From NCBI GenBank assembly GCA_964017125.1, contig OZ024905.1, positions 36,488,416-36,552,415 on the forward strand: a stretch of DNA of 64,000 nt, in the 5' to 3' direction. The translations under genes and the position numbers were made by a program. The notes beneath the pieces were generated by a model. That model worked only from the letters and a program-made list of their open reading frames with translations. It ran no database searches and was not told where the DNA came from. How positions within the stretch are numbered: the first letter of the stretch is position 1; each line of letters starts with the position of its first letter. The stretch is from Flabesymbios commensalis (taxonomy: Eukaryota > Annelida > Polychaeta > Terebellida > Flabelligeridae). Of this stretch, positions 45,440 to 58,194 are shown one piece after another.

Positions 45440-47157
45440 CAAAAAAACAAACAATCACTGCTGCTTTGTTAAATAAGCGTAACTGTGATTGTTCGAAAGA
45501 GGTCAACAATATTAATCTTTCGAATGGGAAGTTGCCGACCTCCGTTGACGGGATTCAGAGTGAAAGCGGCATAAGTGACTTGTTCGCTAATAAGTACAGC
45601 AAACTTTTTAATTCAGTTAGCTATGACGAAAATAATATGACGCAAATAAAACAAGATATATATCAAAGACTTGATACAAACTCAGATAATAAATCTTCAT
45701 GTGTTAAGAATTGTATATATGTAAGAATTTTGTTACACCCGAGTTAATACACTATTTCACACATTAAATTCGGAAAAAACGGACGGATATGGCTATTACA
45801 CCACAAACCATTCAAAACTACGGATATGCAATTTGGTTTAAGGCTGACCATTCTACCTCTCAATGTACATATGTTTGTGAATAAATTATTAATCATTATA
45901 ACGAAAAGCAATCAGACGTTTATGAGTACTCTTAGACGTAAGTAAAGCCTTTGATAGAGTTAACCATAAGAATTTTTTCAAAATATTGATAAAAAAGGTG
46001 TGTGCACTAATTATAATAAATTTATTTTAAAATCCTATTTGAATCAGCGTATCCGGTCGAAATGGCAGCATTGTCATTCTGAAACTTTTAATATATCTAA
46101 TAGTGTGAAACAGGGAGGTGTATTATCACCAATACTATTTAGAATATACTTAAATGAGCTACTACTTAAGCTTAAAAAGTCAGGAATTGAATGCCAGATA
46201 GGAAACATTTTTACAGGTGCTCTAGCCTATGCCGATGACGTTGTTTTGCTGACCTCCACTAAACACGCTATGTCGCTGATGCTGAAAATATGCTCTAAGT
46301 TTTCAACAACTTTTGAATTTATTTTAAATGCTGATAAAAGTAAATTTATAATTTTTCCCTGCAGTTCATCATGTTTATCAACACAAATATGTGTTGATGG
46401 AAAAACATTAACGAATACTAGTAGAGAATCTCACCTAGGAAATATTATAGGACCTAACATAATGAATTCACGTATAAAACGCTCCACTGATGATTTGTAC
46501 ATAAGAACGAATCAGTTGTTATCAAACTTTGGTTTTATCAATGATAATGTTAAAAGAAAACTTTTCAATTCATTTCGCATGGCAGTGTACGGCTCCCAAC
46601 TTTGGGACTACCCCACCAATGCTCCTGAGGGATTTTATACCGCATGGAGGTAATGTCTCAGACGCATTGATAGATTACCTAATAAAACTCATAAAATTAT
46701 AATACCTATATTGTGGGATGTTAAACCCACTTCAACTTCATAAACGGTTTGTATTTTTTTAAAATAAGAATGCTAAGACTGAAAATAAAATAATAAAAAT
46801 ATGTCATAATCTTACAATGCAAGGCAGCAGCTCCGCCGTTTCAAATAGTGTCAGCCATGTATCTTTTATGTATAATATATCACGCCATAATGTACCTAAG
46901 TCCAAACATTTATTACAATTTGACACGCCTGCTGACGATATAATTGCTGTATCAGCCTGTATAAATCAATTACTGCCGCTAAGAAATAATGTACATTTAC
47001 ATAACATACCACGAGAGGATATAGTATCTGGTATTGATCTGCTCTGCACCGAGTGATTTTTTTATTTTTAGTCACATAATTACACTTTAAATGTTATTGT
47101 TCAATTGCATGTACATGTACTCTGAATACGAAAATAAATGTATTATTATTATTATTA
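45440..47157 (+). mobile_element. CR1-like LINE remnant with reverse transcriptase
   Basis: Reverse-transcriptase motifs: LDVSKAFDRVNH in one frame near 45937, then in the main open frame (46000-46653) SVKQGGVLSPILFRIYLNEL and the catalytic ALAYADDVVLLT, followed by ILNADKSKF. Further on, KLFNSFRMAVYGSQLWDYP and, in another frame, a RRIDRLPNKTHK stretch typical of CR1-group C-termini. The endonuclease is missing (5' truncation), and stops and frame changes leave no complete protein. The 3' end is an ATT repeat at 47140-47157. Confidence 0.88.
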
Positions 47158-48280
47158 TATAATTAAGCTAGGATGTGATAAATTATATGTGTACATTTCA
47201 TTAAATGATAAGGACAACTATCATGGAATCGCTTTAAGCAGTATTTTAGGTAAAGTGTTAGATTGGGTAATTTTAATATCATGCGGAGTCGCCTTGCAAA
47301 GCAGTGATGCTCAATTCGGTTTCAAACCTAACCATTCCACGTCTCAATGTATATTTGTAGCTGAAGAGAAGATTCAACACTGTGTAAAAGGTGGAAGTTA
47401 TGTTTAAGTCATGCTAATGGACACAAGTAAAGCTTATGACAGAATTGAATATGTAAAATTATTTAAAGTACTTTTAGATAAAAGTTGGCGTCCTGTCATG
47501 TGCCGATTAATTTATTCTTTATATTTAAACAAGAAAATTCGTATTTCATGGGGTAACAGTCTGGCGAAGTGTTTTAAAGTAACAAACGGAGTAAAACAAG
47601 TTGCTGTTTTATCTCCTATTCTTTTCAGTGTTTACATAAACGTTTTAATAACACGTCTTAGAGCATCAAATATAGGTTGTTATATTGGTAAATCAATTAG
47701 ACGTTTGTTTAATATTCCATACCGTACACATTGTGCTTTACTCCCGTTAATATGTCAGGATATACCAGTGGAGACACAACTCCACTCAAGATTGATGAAA
47801 TTCGTACTTAATAATAGCAATTGTGAAAAAGCATGTGTGCAACTGTGTATGTCAATTTGTATAAATGGAATTCAATCTGTGGTTGAAAATAGCTTGAATC
47901 TGTTGGCGTTCAAGAATATTTTTTGTAAAAACTCGTTGATTTCCAATAAATTTAACAAACTGTACAAAAATATAAAATATGTATATGTTACCAACGAAAA
48001 AGACTGTGTAACAGCTGGGAACATAATTGATTTGTTGTATATGCGTGACCACTGTTCTATGAGTAAGCCAACTAAATCGGATGTACAACTTATGATAGGT
48101 TTTTTATGTCTCAATTAATAATCACTTATATTCACATTTACTCTCTGTTTTTCTCTTTAATATTTGTAGGATGATATTACAATCATGACATGATTTACAT
48201 GTGCAAAACATTGCAGCATATACCTGACTTCTTGTATTGTATGTTTTATTGTACACAAAGTATGAATAAATCATAATTAT
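47158..48280 (+). mobile_element. Second CR1-like LINE remnant with internal deletion
   Basis: Reads AQFGFKPNHSTSQCIF, then MDTSKAYDRIEYVKLFKVLL and GVKQVAVLSPILFSVYINVL. The frame then jumps from SNIGCYIGKS straight to IRRLFNIPYRTHCALLPLIC, so the YADD catalytic block and about 150 residues are deleted. The C-terminus runs to a stop at 48116-48118. GTATGAATAAATCATAATTA near 48262 is the likely 3' end. It follows the first LINE directly. Confidence 0.85.
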
Positions 48281-49019
48281 TATACTAGTAGGCCTAATGG
48301 TTTCTATAAGTCAATACATATCGATAATTTTCTCACCTGGAGTATATGTATTGAGCTCCACAATGGTACACATAGTAATTTTCGAATATAAGTGCATGGA
48401 CGTAGTATTCAAATATAAGTGCATGTACTTATAAACGAACAAAACTATTTTTGGAGCCATGCCTAAAATAGTCGATTTTCACTTATACATGCATGCACGT
48501 TTATGCGCGGGGATACAGTATGACATGTAAGTATTGGATCACTTATGAATAAGTTGCATTATCCTTATGACCACTGATACTCATTTCTGTCCTTCATATG
48601 GGGGTTGAAGGTCATAGAATTTTTTTTTAAGATCACTGATGCCTATAATGACATTATAGATACCTGAAATAGATTCTGTGCCACACAGTCGGCCAGAATG
48701 GACACATCACATGTAATTATTGGACCACTAGTGAAAAACGTAGTTCACTATAACCGCTAACCTTCATGTCGTGCTTATAGGTCACAGAAGCTTATAATTG
48801 TAATCTGAGGTCCACAAATTGGCTCCACGCCCCAAAATTAGTCAGAAATTACATATCACACTTGATTATGGGATCATTAGTTTAAAATCTATTTTTTTTG
48901 AAAACATTGTGAATTTTTGCCGTTTTCGGCCAAACGTGACATGCTTCTTTTAATGTATAAACAAAATTTCCACTACCACCATTATTATGATCACACAGTG
49001 GATATATATAGTTAGTGCA
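48281..49019 (+). repeat. Degenerate tandem units right of the LINE pair
   Basis: Blocks similar to 45070-45330 (ATTGGATCACT, AGATCACTGATGCCT, GAAATAGATTCTGTG) repeat at about 200-bp spacing between 48530 and 48900. ATAAGTGCATG is repeated at 48389 and 48418. No gene. Confidence 0.5.
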
Positions 49020-49690
49020 TCTGTGGTTATGTACAATGGGGTTCACATGATAATTTCAGGTTGGAAAGGAGATGACGGGCTTGTCCTTCCTTGAAGATCT
49101 GCACCGTTTGAATCACACACAGACTGAGTGGCAATGAATTCCAATCTGTGATAGTTCGGGGGAAGTAACTGTAGGCCATTTGTCTGTATCTGTAATTACC
49201 AAGGTTTATGTTTGAGGTGTGGCATGTAGTTCTGAGATTAAGTGTAAGTGGGGTGGGATGAGGATAGCAATTTGCATATGACATTTTTGTAAAAGAGGAC
49301 TAGGCTACTTTATAGACGTCGGACCGATGACCCATCTTGCAGCATAGTTTTATATTTTCTTAAGGTTGTGCATATATTTTGTTGGTGTGGATCCCAGATG
49401 GCTGATGCATATTCAAGTTGAGGTGACTGGTCTCACTATTGTTCTGTATCCCTGTGATTTTACTGTTGTCGAGGCTTGTTTGAGGTTTCTTTTCAACCTT
49501 TTCATGTTTATTGTCTTTTGAGCTATATTGGTAGTGTTCTGTATGTGTGTTGTCCATCTGAGGTTTGACTGTAGTGCTATGCCTAGGTATTGGTGGTGTG
49601 TATCTGGACCTACTGGTATATATGCACTCCATTGTGTAGGTGCATATGATTGGCTGTTTCTTTCTGTGGGGGCGTGTAAGGTTTGACATT
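49020..49690 (-). mobile_element. LINE C-terminal fragment (CR1/Jockey-like), minus strand
   Basis: Minus-strand peptides QMAYSYFPRTITDWNSLPLS (49027-49284 frame) and, in other frames upstream, LEYASAIWDPHQQ near 49390-49430. These match the conserved end of CR1/Jockey-group ORF2 (LEYASxxWDP ... FFPRTIxxWNSLP). Stops and frame changes make it non-functional. Both ends are truncated. Confidence 0.75.
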
Positions 49691-49867
49691 TTTTAGTTTG
49701 GACGTTCAGTTACCGTATTTTTGGTGTATTGCCCGCTCCGAAGTATAGCCCGCAGAGGGTTAAATTAACTAACAACTGCTGCTTTGACCATCGATATCCC
49801 GCACCGGTGTATACCCCACGTTTTTCCCGCTCACGCCGCCGATCTGTGATCTACTGACAACACTACA

Positions 49868-49963
49868 GTACACGTACATATAGCAATATAAAATCTGGTA
49901 TGTTTTAAATAGTATGTACACGTACATATAGCAATATAAAATCTGGTATGTTTTAAATAGTAT
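49868..49963 (+). repeat. 48-bp tandem duplication
   Basis: Two identical copies start with GTACACGTACATATAGCAAT at 49868 and 49916. Just upstream, 49712-49750 has the TACCGTATTTTTGG start seen in many small inverted-repeat elements. Confidence 0.8.
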
Positions 49964-50239
49964 GTATGCCGCCATTGTAAAATGCATTATTTAAAACAGC
50001 TGTATGTTTCACCTGAATATAATATATTTACAAAAATTATAAAAAACATATTGGGGTCTATCAACGGCCAATCGTCAGCCATGATGGCTGGCTAGATAAA
50101 GATCTACGCCTTAGCATATATATACAGAGCATGTACCTGTGCCTGTCATCAGAGTCAACCCTGGTGGTGTCACGTCACTGTGTATTGTAGTAGTTCTCCG
50201 CTGTCGTATAAAATACCATCGTCTATACACATCCCCACA

Positions 50240-51722
50240 CAAGACAATATAACACCTTTGCTGAATTGCGTGAGGGTTCTGAGCCCAAAACACATGCAAG
50301 AATTTGGGATGGGTTGGAAATAGTAGATAGTGTTTTATACAGACAGTGTTATCAACCTCCATTGTCAAATCCGTGTTTCCAATTGGTTGTACCTATGGAT
50401 ATTCGTTCAAATATTTTACAGGCTTGTCGTGATTCTTCACCAGCAGGTCATCGTGGTACTACAAAAACGTGGGCTAGGATCCAGATTAATTTCTTCTGAC
50501 CAAATTATCAGTTGGACGTTTGTATATAGATTCGAATGTACCTATCGTGTGCTAAGAAGAAAGGCCGTCCCGAGCGTACTAATCCACTTTTATGTGATCC
50601 TTCTAAGTACTCTGAGGCATATGCCTTACCGGCTCACACAGCAAATCACGTATCTGACGTTTTGGTTAATCAACTACTGTCGAGGTACGGTATTCCACGT
50701 CAAATTATTTTGAATCAAGGACCGGAATTTATGAGTGATGTGTTCACACAGCTATGTAAATTGTTGGGTGTAGAAAAACTCAATACGTCACCGAATTCAC
50801 CCGCGTCAAATGGCACTACTGAACTCCAAAATCTAACTATACAACAAATGTTAGCGATATACATAGAAAATAGACCGATAGATTGGGATAAGCATCTACC
50901 ATTGGTTAATGCCGCTTACAATAGCACTGTTTCTAGTTCTACAGGGTTTTTACCTAATAATCTATTGTTTGGTAGGGAGGTGAACTCTATAATTGGCGTA
51001 CAGTTGCCAAGAAATCCGTCGGAGTCTCCGACTCTGTCGTGTTCGCTACTGCATGTTCAATGGCTACAAGCGTCTTTTCATTCTTGTCAGCAAACGGCTA
51101 GAGAAAATATAAAAATGCAGATAAAAAAACTCAGATAAAAATGCAGATAAAAATGCAGATAAAAAGTAACAATGTACATTTCTCAGTGGAAAAATTTGTG
51201 TGGTATTTTTATAAGACTTTGGACTCAAAACTTGAGTCCCGTTGGACAGATCCATTCTTGATTACCAAATTGTTATCTCCGCATACAGCGGAAATAAAAA
51301 AAAAGTAGTGATTCAGCTACTATATTTGTTAATACTGACAAACTCAAACATTACACTGGTCCGAGTATTTCGGAAATCACGTTAGAGATATTGACTGTGA
51401 TGGTGATGAGACTCATGTGAAAGAGTTAGATACGAACATTGAGGGAACTCAATCTTCGGAACAAGTTGATTTTAATTCTGATTCGTCGTTCATTACGTCC
51501 ATTGACTCAGTAGAATCGGGTAACTTGCAGGACAGTTCTGCAGCAACTCCCGTTGTTTCTGTCTCGGATGATGTTCAGATTCCAGCAGTTGCTTTGAATA
51601 GTATCCAGTTTAAGCCGAGTGATTTAAATATTGATGGTCAACTACCTCCACCGCGATCAATGCGGGAGCGTGTTCCTAAAACTAAATCGAAAGATTTCAA
51701 TACGGATGTGTTTATAAACTAA
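50240..51722 (+). mobile_element. Ty3-type LTR retrotransposon fossil: integrase end of pol
   Basis: Parts in order: the integrase zinc-binding region, the integrase catalytic core (recognisable by the SRYGIPRQIILNQGPEF and NTSPNSPASNGTTELQN blocks), and the pol C-terminal tail. No gag, protease or reverse transcriptase was seen upstream, and no LTR was recognised beside it. It is broken, with roughly two or three breaks in the remaining part, and 5'-truncated. Moderate decay suggests neither a very recent nor a very ancient insertion. Confidence 0.85.
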
Positions 51723-53284
51723 GTGTAAGCTTGCCATCATTTCAAGGAAATGATTTTAATGTGAGCAATATTTTACTACACAGGTATGTATGTCGATAGA
51801 GGAAGTAAGGTTACATATTACAACGGGGCATCGCTATGCGAAATATGGATTTTAGTGATTAATGAAGTAATGATAGTGGGCGTAAGATTTGAAATGTGCC
51901 GTTATAACCATAATAATTTGAAATGTTTTCTGAGTGGTTACTGCAGTTTTTAAACTTATAAGAGTGATGTGTGAACGTATGTCGTTGAGATTTGGCCGTT
52001 TGAACTTCGAGGAGTCATTTCAGGTACAACGATAGGAAATAGTATCACGCAGCAGTGTCATAGTTCATGTTATTGTCGGAACAATCGAGTGAATAACGTG
52101 GAAATATGAATTAAGTGTGTCCATAATTAGCAATAAAATATTCACGTATTAGTGTATCTGATTTTAGGTTTATTTACGGTTTCATGAATATCTTGTCATG
52201 TATTGGGCCGTGTCATTGTTATGAATTATATGAGTAACTATGAGGGAAGGGGAACATTCATAATAAATAATATTAAACATGTGTTAATGATACAGGTAAG
52301 ATAATAGTCAGATGTATTGAATGAGCATCGGTTTATATGTGGGAAATATTCCATTATTCCATTACAAGAAAAATAACACATAACATATAATTGTCATAAG
52401 TCAAAAAGATAAAATATCGACCTTCGGACATAGAAAGAATTTTTTTAATTATCATATTGGTTTCTTTTTTTTAACCACCTATTTCATTTCATCATCAACC
52501 ATACTGTATATATATGTGACGATTGATTGCGGTTGTTTACACTAATTCAGGTTGAGAATGTCTATAGTTAAGAGATTTGAATAATTTCTTCCAATTTCCT
52601 GGATCATATACGTTATTCAAGAGGAATTTTTATATCTATTCATGTTCAATTTGAAAGTCAGTCGTTGCAAGTACTCTGGCTTTAACCCAGTTGTGTGTCA
52701 GAGATCTAATTCTGGTACGTTGAAGTTTATAAGGAGTTTCTTGAAGTTTATAAGGAGTGAATATTCTATTATCTGTTGGATAACTTTAGTGTGTTGCTCA
52801 ATATTTTAGTTTTCAAGCAGATGTATTATTTCATTGCATGATTAGTTATTTAGATATATTATTATGTGAGAATGACTAGTATCTAGCACATGTGCTATGG
52901 GGATAATATTTTAACCTTTTTTTATATGGTGTATAAGTTTTTCCCTGATTTTCTGCTTAGTAGTCGTGTGATTTAAATTCATGGCTAGTTGATAAGGTAA
53001 ATTTTATGTATATGATATTCAGGTAAAATTTCATTTTCACTCGGATATCAAGTTACTCAATGGCATGCCTGTTGATAACAGTCATGTTGTGTTATAAGGT
53101 AATCTGCATTTGGGTAAGATTGGGTCACTGTGTATATCCAGTGGTTCAGTCTTCGCTGGAAGTGGTTTCCAACTGATGTATTAAAACAGTTAGAATGCGC
53201 TTACTAATACTTTCTGCAATTAGAATAAGTATTGATTAGTCTAATTGATGCACTCTTATTGGTATTATGATTGTGAATTATCTG
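51723..53284. other. Non-coding stretch downstream of the integrase fossil
   Basis: AT-rich sequence with no protein-like frame. TGAGGGAAGGGGAA at 52238-52251 is purine-rich, but I cannot show that it is a polypurine tract. Confidence 0.4.
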
Positions 53285-53460
53285 ATCTTAGTAACCTTAC
53301 ATGGTGGAACAATTTTAATCTAAAACATCACATTATAAAAATGTTTCGTTTATTCTAGTTACACAGCCAACGTTTCGCCTCTGTGGCTTCTTCAGGACTG
53401 ATTCGTCAACCTTTCCAGTGCTCTGATTGGTCGCCAGTAACTAAGTGACTGGGGGATTAT
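53285..53460 (-). repeat. Dispersed element tail with GAAGAAGCC...GGCGAAACG hairpin
   Basis: On the minus strand CCTGAAGAAGCCACAGAGGC is followed directly by GAAACGTTGGCTG. This pattern is frequent in retroelement 3' regions (LINE or Penelope-like) of aquatic animals. No open frame. Confidence 0.45.
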
Positions 53461-54249
53461 GGGAAGCCTCTGCTTCCTGTTCGTCCGCGTACCTTATTTC
53501 TCCGAACGCGGAGAAATATATATGATAGGCGGAAGAATTTATTTTAAAATGGTAAAGTAAAGGTTGCACAGGGAAACGTTCAGGAAACGTTCTTGTAGCC
53601 ATACATACATGTTACAGAATGTAATGACTTATACTAAAGCATGGTATAGCAGTGTTAAGGTTAAATAGAGTGGACTTAAGACTAGTAGGATAGCGTTTGT
53701 GGAACTATGCCTCTCTTGAGGCGGGTCTTCTAAAGCCATAGATAATGTCCCGTATGATGGGTGGAAGTTGAGATAGAGTTCAGATATTAGTTGAAGAGAC
53801 GTGTGGTTAGTATGTAGGATGATACGCATTTTCATGCTAAGACAAATAGACTATAACATGTATGACTGTAATCACTGGTAGTTTTACTTATGTCGTAAAC
53901 ATGCAGATACAAGGGAGAGTGGTATATATACAAAGTTTGATAAGTGACAGGTAGGTATGAGAAACGAGTAATAATTATGAGCAGTAAGTTTAGAGAGAGC
54001 TACAGGAGAGAGGTTGCCAGCGCATCACCCTGATCTGTTACACCAGCGCAACAGTCCCTATGTACGTCAGTGAGGTAAAGTTATATATATCGTGATGAGC
54101 AGATAAGCACGAGGCTGTATCATGAATGAACAGATGACATGTAGGGTGAGTGATAAGTCGCTCAGATGGAATAGCGACAGGAAGTTAAAATTTAAACAAC
54201 AGTAGGTGACAACTATATACACAGGTAATGAGTTAAGTACATATCGATC
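53461..54249. other. Non-coding stretch, no feature recognised
   Basis: CGCGGAGAAATATATA near 53508 and AGGAAACGTTC doubled at 53571-53592 are the only local oddities. Confidence 0.35.
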
Positions 54250-54325
54250 ACAGGTATAGCAGGGGGTTGGTATGAATAGCGAGGGAGACCTATAAAGCGA
54301 GAGAGGATCAATAAGAGGCCGAATG
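54250..54325 (+). repeat. Short repeat with an inverted copy at 58127-58193
   Basis: GGTATGAATAGCGAGGGAGA, then CCTATAAAGCGAGAGAGGAT, is nearly the reverse complement of 58127-58193. Both belong loosely to the AGCGAGAGA minisatellite family at 33139 and 42056. Confidence 0.65.
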
Positions 54326-54802
54326 TCTGTATATGAGATGGCAATTTATCACTAAATATACAAATATATGTAATAAACATCATAATATACATATAACTGT
54401 ATCGAAACCGGCTAAAATTATTAAAACAGTTGAGAAAATGAACGATAACAACAACGAGGGAGACAATTATAAGATCGCTGGCGGCCGACCGCCATTTTGT
54501 CAGATTGCCCAGTCGGCCAGCATTGTGAATAGAACGGGTTGTCACAAGTGACAGGTACCAGGGTACAGCACTGAAGCAATCAGGATAGCTTTTGATAGCG
54601 GCATGGTATATTATTGGTATATTATTTTAATTAAAAAAAACACATACAACATTCATACAACAATCATTCAACATAGGTAATGTACACAAATGCATAATAT
54701 ACAATATAATACAAAATTTGAAGCCGTAGCTATAGTCCTGTGTATATATGACATATATATAATATCATCATAAGATCATACATTCATGATCCATATTCTC
54801 AA
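54326..54802. other. Non-coding stretch, no feature recognised
   Basis: AT-rich sequence, apart from GCTGGCGGCCGACCGCCATT at 54478-54497, a short GC hairpin. Confidence 0.35.
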
Positions 54803-55000
54803 TTACTGTTTGTTCACAGTTGTGGTCTTCGCCGTTTTTTTGCGTTTCTCTTGGCCAGGCTTGGTACCATTGGCGGTAGAGCGTAGAATCGTTAATGCAG
54901 CGTCACTTGAACGATGCTGTTGGGGTTTGTGTGTTTTGAGAAATTTAAGTAGATGGCGATGTCTTTGTTCTTTAGTTTTATTAATCCATGGCTGACTCAA
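54803..55000 (-). CDS. Small basic open frame, possible terminal exon
   Basis: A minus-strand frame reading KTKEQRHRHLLKFLKTHKPQ then QHRSSDAALTILRSTANGTK and a lysine-rich end (EKRKKTAKTT) before the stop. Its start is not an ATG. CACGACAG at about 55005-55012 could be a splice acceptor. Composition is protein-like, but I do not recognise it, and it could be a mobile-element remnant. Confidence 0.25.
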   Translation of the reverse strand: MSQPWINKTKEQRHRHLLKFLKTHKPQQHRSSDAALTILRSTANGTKPGQEKRKKTAKTTTVNKQ

Positions 55001-55181
55001 GCTGTCGTGATCTGAGTGATGACATCAAAACGCCTTGAGTGTCACGTAGGCCTACATATCACACATTTACCGGCGAATGCAATAAGCTGTCGTGATCTAG
55101 TGATGACAAGTGGACTACAATTGAAGATCAAACTCGATCAAATCACCGCTGCATAGGAAGGTGTGAAATGCAGCTGGTGTT

Positions 55182-55331
55182 CTACCCACTGTTGTCGTCA
55201 ATTGCATTTTGGACGTGTTTTATCTACTGTTGTCGTCAATTGCATTTTGGACGGGTTTTTATCTACTGTTGTTGTTAATTACGTTTCAGGTGGTGTTTTA
55301 TCTACAGTTAAGTTAATTGTGTTTTAGGCGG
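55182..55331 (+). repeat. Minisatellite of about 41 bp, nearly four copies
   Basis: Units of CTACTGTTGTCGTCAATTGC plus ATTTTGGACG and TTTTAT, the later ones diverged. Confidence 0.75.
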
Positions 55332-55906
55332 TTTTCTTTTCATTATATCTGAATGACATACAAATCCAGATGCACCCAGTTTATATTGTAATCTTGATCG
55401 CTACAAGGTATTGTTATAGCGAGCGAACGCGCGAGCTAGGGCCCGAAGGGCCCAAGCAACGTGTGTGGTCAGTGACTAGCAAAATTAGATTTGATTTTTA
55501 ACACTCACAGGCACAGTGGTCAGGACTGATATTTCGTGGTCCAACATGCCTCTGATCATGTTCATGGGCGCTGACATCTTGTTTGTTTATTTTCTGTTCA
55601 GATGTCAAAGTTCAACCTCACTGGCATCATACTGAGACAGATATTTCTATCGTACTTTTCCCGTTTTATCGCTCAGTCTGATTGTGGTACCACCTAGCGA
55701 GTGGGTAGGACAGTTGATGTGTATCACTATAGCCGCATGAACATTTCCCCCTACGACTCATCAAATTGTGGGTATTGGCAGATCAGTCTATATTTCGGCA
55801 ATCGTATTTTCATAAGATTATTTTTTGTTCTTTTTAAACAATGACGATGTAGATAACGCTACATTTCTGTAAATAGTAGACCTAGTGTGATCTAACTCAG
55901 TCAGTG
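55332..55906. other. Non-coding stretch with a GC-rich end hairpin
   Basis: GCGAGCGAACGCGCGAGC followed by TAGGGCCCGAAGGGCCCAAG at 55420-55456 looks like the terminal hairpin of a mobile element. The other end was not found. Confidence 0.4.
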
Positions 55907-55910
55907 TTGT

Positions 55911-57502
55911 GGTCTCACCACCCTAAATAAGCCGAAATCCAGGGAGGTGTATACTAATGATGGAATCATCACACAAAATATTTTTAATGCGGCTGTTCCA
56001 ACCTCTATTGAAACAAAATAAAATACAAAGAAGTAATAATTTTGTGAATATTTAATAAGCCCACGTTATCTTCTTTGTCAAGGATATCAGATATAACTGT
56101 TTCATGATAACCTCGCAGGGATACAGTGGGTTAAAATGATGTGTGTCTGTTCTGTGAAAGAGAGCACGGATTATAGCCCAATTTTAACAGTATTGACTTC
56201 TTTACACTCTAGGGGGCGTAGCTCAAAATCTGTCTGGTAACCATACCCATAGCGGGCCTGTTTTCGAACAAGGACATCTCAAGCTTTATCCTGATATGTC
56301 ACACTAAATATCTAATAGGGTGAAAAATGGTGAAATCGGCCTGCGGAATTGAGGCAGTTTACATGTGTTTCAATGGGACTGGCATTTGGGGTGGTGAGAC
56401 CATCAGTAGACACAAGGGGTTTGCATGTTCTGGTCCTTTCTTGACATATTCCAGCTGCTTGATAAAAAATCTGCAGCTTGATATCTATATTTTATTGAGT
56501 TTTACTATCGCTGTAACAATCTAAGTGTAATAGTTTTGATTAGAAAGTATATAATTGGTGAATAAATGTGATAACCATGTCTAGAAAAGACCAGAAGAGG
56601 CCGTGTTTTGGTGATATAAGTCATAGATGGAATGCCTGGTTGGTAGTTTGATTGTCATATGGGCCCAAATGAAAATAAAAAATAGTGAATTTAAGTATGG
56701 ATGCTACTAATAGCAGTCCATTCTAATATGTGTGGCATATTTCAACAACAATTTTCGAAATACAAGGTAACCATGACGACTTTGTGTGACGAAATAGAGG
56801 CGGGAATAGCCACTTCATTTAACTGTTTTATTCAATGCGACTTTCAAGGAAACCAGGCCGATTTTCATGATATCAATAATTATTCAAAGGGCTCCGAGGG
56901 CAACAGTTTTCAATATATTTGCCTAATTCAAAAACTATATTGTTCAGAACACCTTCAAGCATCATACCAGGCCGAAATAAAATAATCAAAAAAAATTATA
57001 TCTCTACATATGGTCTCACCACCCTAAATAAGCCGAAATCCAGGGAGGTGTATACTAATGATGGAATCATCACACAAAATATTTTTAATGCGGCTGTTCC
57101 AACCTCTATTGAAACAAAATAAAATACAAAGAAGTAATAATTTTGTGAATATTTAATAAGCCCACGTTATCTTCTTTGTCAAGGATATCAGATATAACTG
57201 TTTCATGATAACCTCGCAGGGATACAGTGGGTTAAAATGATGTGTGTCTGTTCTGTGAAAGAGAGCACGGATTATAGCCCAATTTTAACAGTATTGTCTT
57301 CTTTACACTCTAGGGGGCGTAGCTCAAAATCTGTCTGGTAACCATACCCATAGCGGGCCTGTTTTCGAACAAGGACATCTCAAGCTTTATCCTGATATGT
57401 CACACTAAATATCTAATAGGGTGAAAAATGGTGAAATCGGCCTGCGGAATTGAGGCAGTTTACATGTGTTTCAATGGGACTGGCATTTGGGGTGGTGAGA
57501 CC
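55911..57502. mobile_element. Composite element with 491-bp direct terminal repeats
   Basis: 55911-56401 and 57012-57502 are direct repeats of equal length with almost no differences. Each repeat has its own inverted ends (GGTCTCACCACCC(T/C)AAAT). The outer edges are flanked by TTGT (55907-55910 and 57503-57506). The 610-bp interior has no recognisable protein. It could be a very small LTR-type element, although the termini are not TG...CA, or two MITE copies that moved as a unit. It looks whole. Confidence 0.7.
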
Positions 57503-57506
57503 TTGT

Positions 57507-58126
57507 AGGTCGGTTTAGACCCAGTTGGTTTAGACCTAAGCTAGCACGTAAGTGGGCTGCCTGGGCCTTCCGACAATATATGGATCGCCCAACACCCTGC
57601 GACAGGGCCCGCCATTTGTTAGGTAGTCTAGCCTACACGTTATCCTCACGTTACATTGCCTTATACTTATAGCCTATGTCATAACATGAGCCCTTACTTT
57701 AGTTCATAATAATTTCCGCTCGCTTTCTAGGCATGCCTATTCATATTAGTATAATAGCCTATAGGTTAAATACAGTGTTCTTTCTTATTTTTATATTTTG
57801 GCTGATTACTAACGATTCGTTTAGATGAGCCAGTGGTACTTAACGTTAGATACATGTATACATCTTTTATGTTCGTGTTTTAGCAGGAACGCGAGCGGCT
57901 AAGTGATTACCGGGTACACACCAGGTGTCGCTCACAGCCACCTGTCAAAGCGAAAGTGACTTTCAAACGAAGCGAAGTCTCTTTCGATCACAAAACTGGA
58001 CCTGTATTGTCTCCCAAATAAAAAAAAATTATAAAATAATAATTGTATACGAACAATACAAACATATTATTTTATTGTGACATCGATAAATATATCATTC
58101 ATACATTACACTGCCATACGAAGCCT
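57507..58126. other. Non-coding stretch, no feature recognised
   Basis: TTTAGACC is repeated at 57513 and 57528. GAAGCGAAGTCTCTTTCG near 57967 is a short hairpin. Confidence 0.35.
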
Positions 58127-58194
58127 TTTATTGATCCTCTCTCGCTTTATAGGTCTCCCTCGCTTTTCATACCTACCGATAGCAGGCGCGTTGT

